Assembly (NCBI GenBank): GCA_002923335.1
Contig: BEHZ01000121.1
Span: 1 to 5,130 of the forward strand
Source: a bacterium HR23
Lineage (GTDB): Bacteria > Chloroflexota > Dehalococcoidia > Lucifugimonadales > HRBIN23
Direction of reading: 5' to 3'
Length of the DNA: 5,130 bases
The position numbers were made by a program, and so were the translations under genes. Below, piece after piece: positions 5,102 to 5,130 of this stretch. Numbering within the stretch: position 1 is the first letter of the stretch; each line of letters begins with the position of its first letter. The notes beneath the pieces are model-generated. The model had not been told where the DNA came from, searched no databases, and worked only from the letters and a program-made list of their open reading frames with translations.

Positions 5102-5130
5102 GGGTCCGCGAGGTGCCGGGGGATATGGAT
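5098..5130 (+). CDS. Start of the next gene in the rightward operon (runs off window)
   Basis: ATG at 5098 overlaps the TGA of the HTH gene in an ATGA arrangement, with GGAGG (5089-5093) well placed upstream. Only 11 codons are visible (MRVREVPGDMD), open to the window end, too few to assign a function. By position it belongs to the operon controlled by the divergent regulator pair. Confidence 0.55.
   Translation, partial: MRVREVPGDMD

Larger units (their letters stand above)
1916..5130. mobile_element. Left end of an integrated mobile element at tRNA-Asn (ICE/prophage-type control module)
   Basis: Everything right of the tRNA fits an integrative element: a recombinase next to and pointing into the tRNA, a protease-like gene, a repressor-like gene, and a divergent small HTH gene beginning an operon. 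The order parallels ICEBs1 (tRNA, int, immA, immR, then divergent xis operon). The left boundary is set by the tRNA end; the right end is not in the window. No conjugation, capsid or replication gene is visible, so conjugative element, phage, satellite or a minimal remnant cannot be told apart. Damage in the recombinase and in the ImmA-like gene suggests this copy is decaying or immobile. Confidence 0.55.

Noticed and set aside
4711..5130. Second copy of the tRNA-Asn 3' end (attR), or a CRISPR array
   Set aside because: I looked for repeats of the T-arm/acceptor sequence and for regularly spaced repeats, and found none in the window.

Overview
This is a GC-rich bacterial window. Its upstream gene (GH57/DUF3536-like tail), its CoA-acylating aldehyde dehydrogenase and its style of XRE and serine recombinase genes would fit a Chloroflexota-like host. 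That assignment rests on protein flavour only and is tentative. The left third (1-1915) looks like ordinary chromosome: the 3' end of a gene resembling the C-terminus of DUF3536/GH57 proteins, a complete methylmalonate-semialdehyde dehydrogenase gene (mmsA type) with its own promoter, and a tRNA-Asn(GTT) gene with a perfect TATAAT box and an encoded CCA.

The rest (about 1916-5130) looks like the left end of an integrated mobile element. A leftward gene string runs towards the tRNA: an XRE repressor-like gene (4321-4710), an ImmA/IrrE-like gene (3332-4303) interrupted by two in-frame TAG codons, and a large serine recombinase (1874-3319). The last 13 codons and the stop of the recombinase lie antisense inside the tRNA-Asn gene. 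Diverging from the XRE gene, across a 154-bp AT-richer spacer with two face-to-face promoters and several small dyads, is a rightward operon. It starts with a 78-aa Cro-like HTH protein (4865-5101), followed by a 4-base-overlapping next gene (from 5098) that leaves the window.

The order tRNA / integrase / ImmA-like protease / ImmR-like repressor / divergent small HTH gene matches the control module of ICEBs1 of Bacillus subtilis. Here the integrase is a serine recombinase instead of a tyrosine recombinase, and the tRNA is Asn. In the ICEBs1 model the repressor silences the rightward operon, the protease destroys the repressor on induction, and the recombinase excises the element. Whether this copy still works is doubtful. 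The recombinase appears to lack about 16-17 residues in its catalytic domain, and the protease-like gene has two amber codons. The two DNA-binding genes and their promoters look intact.
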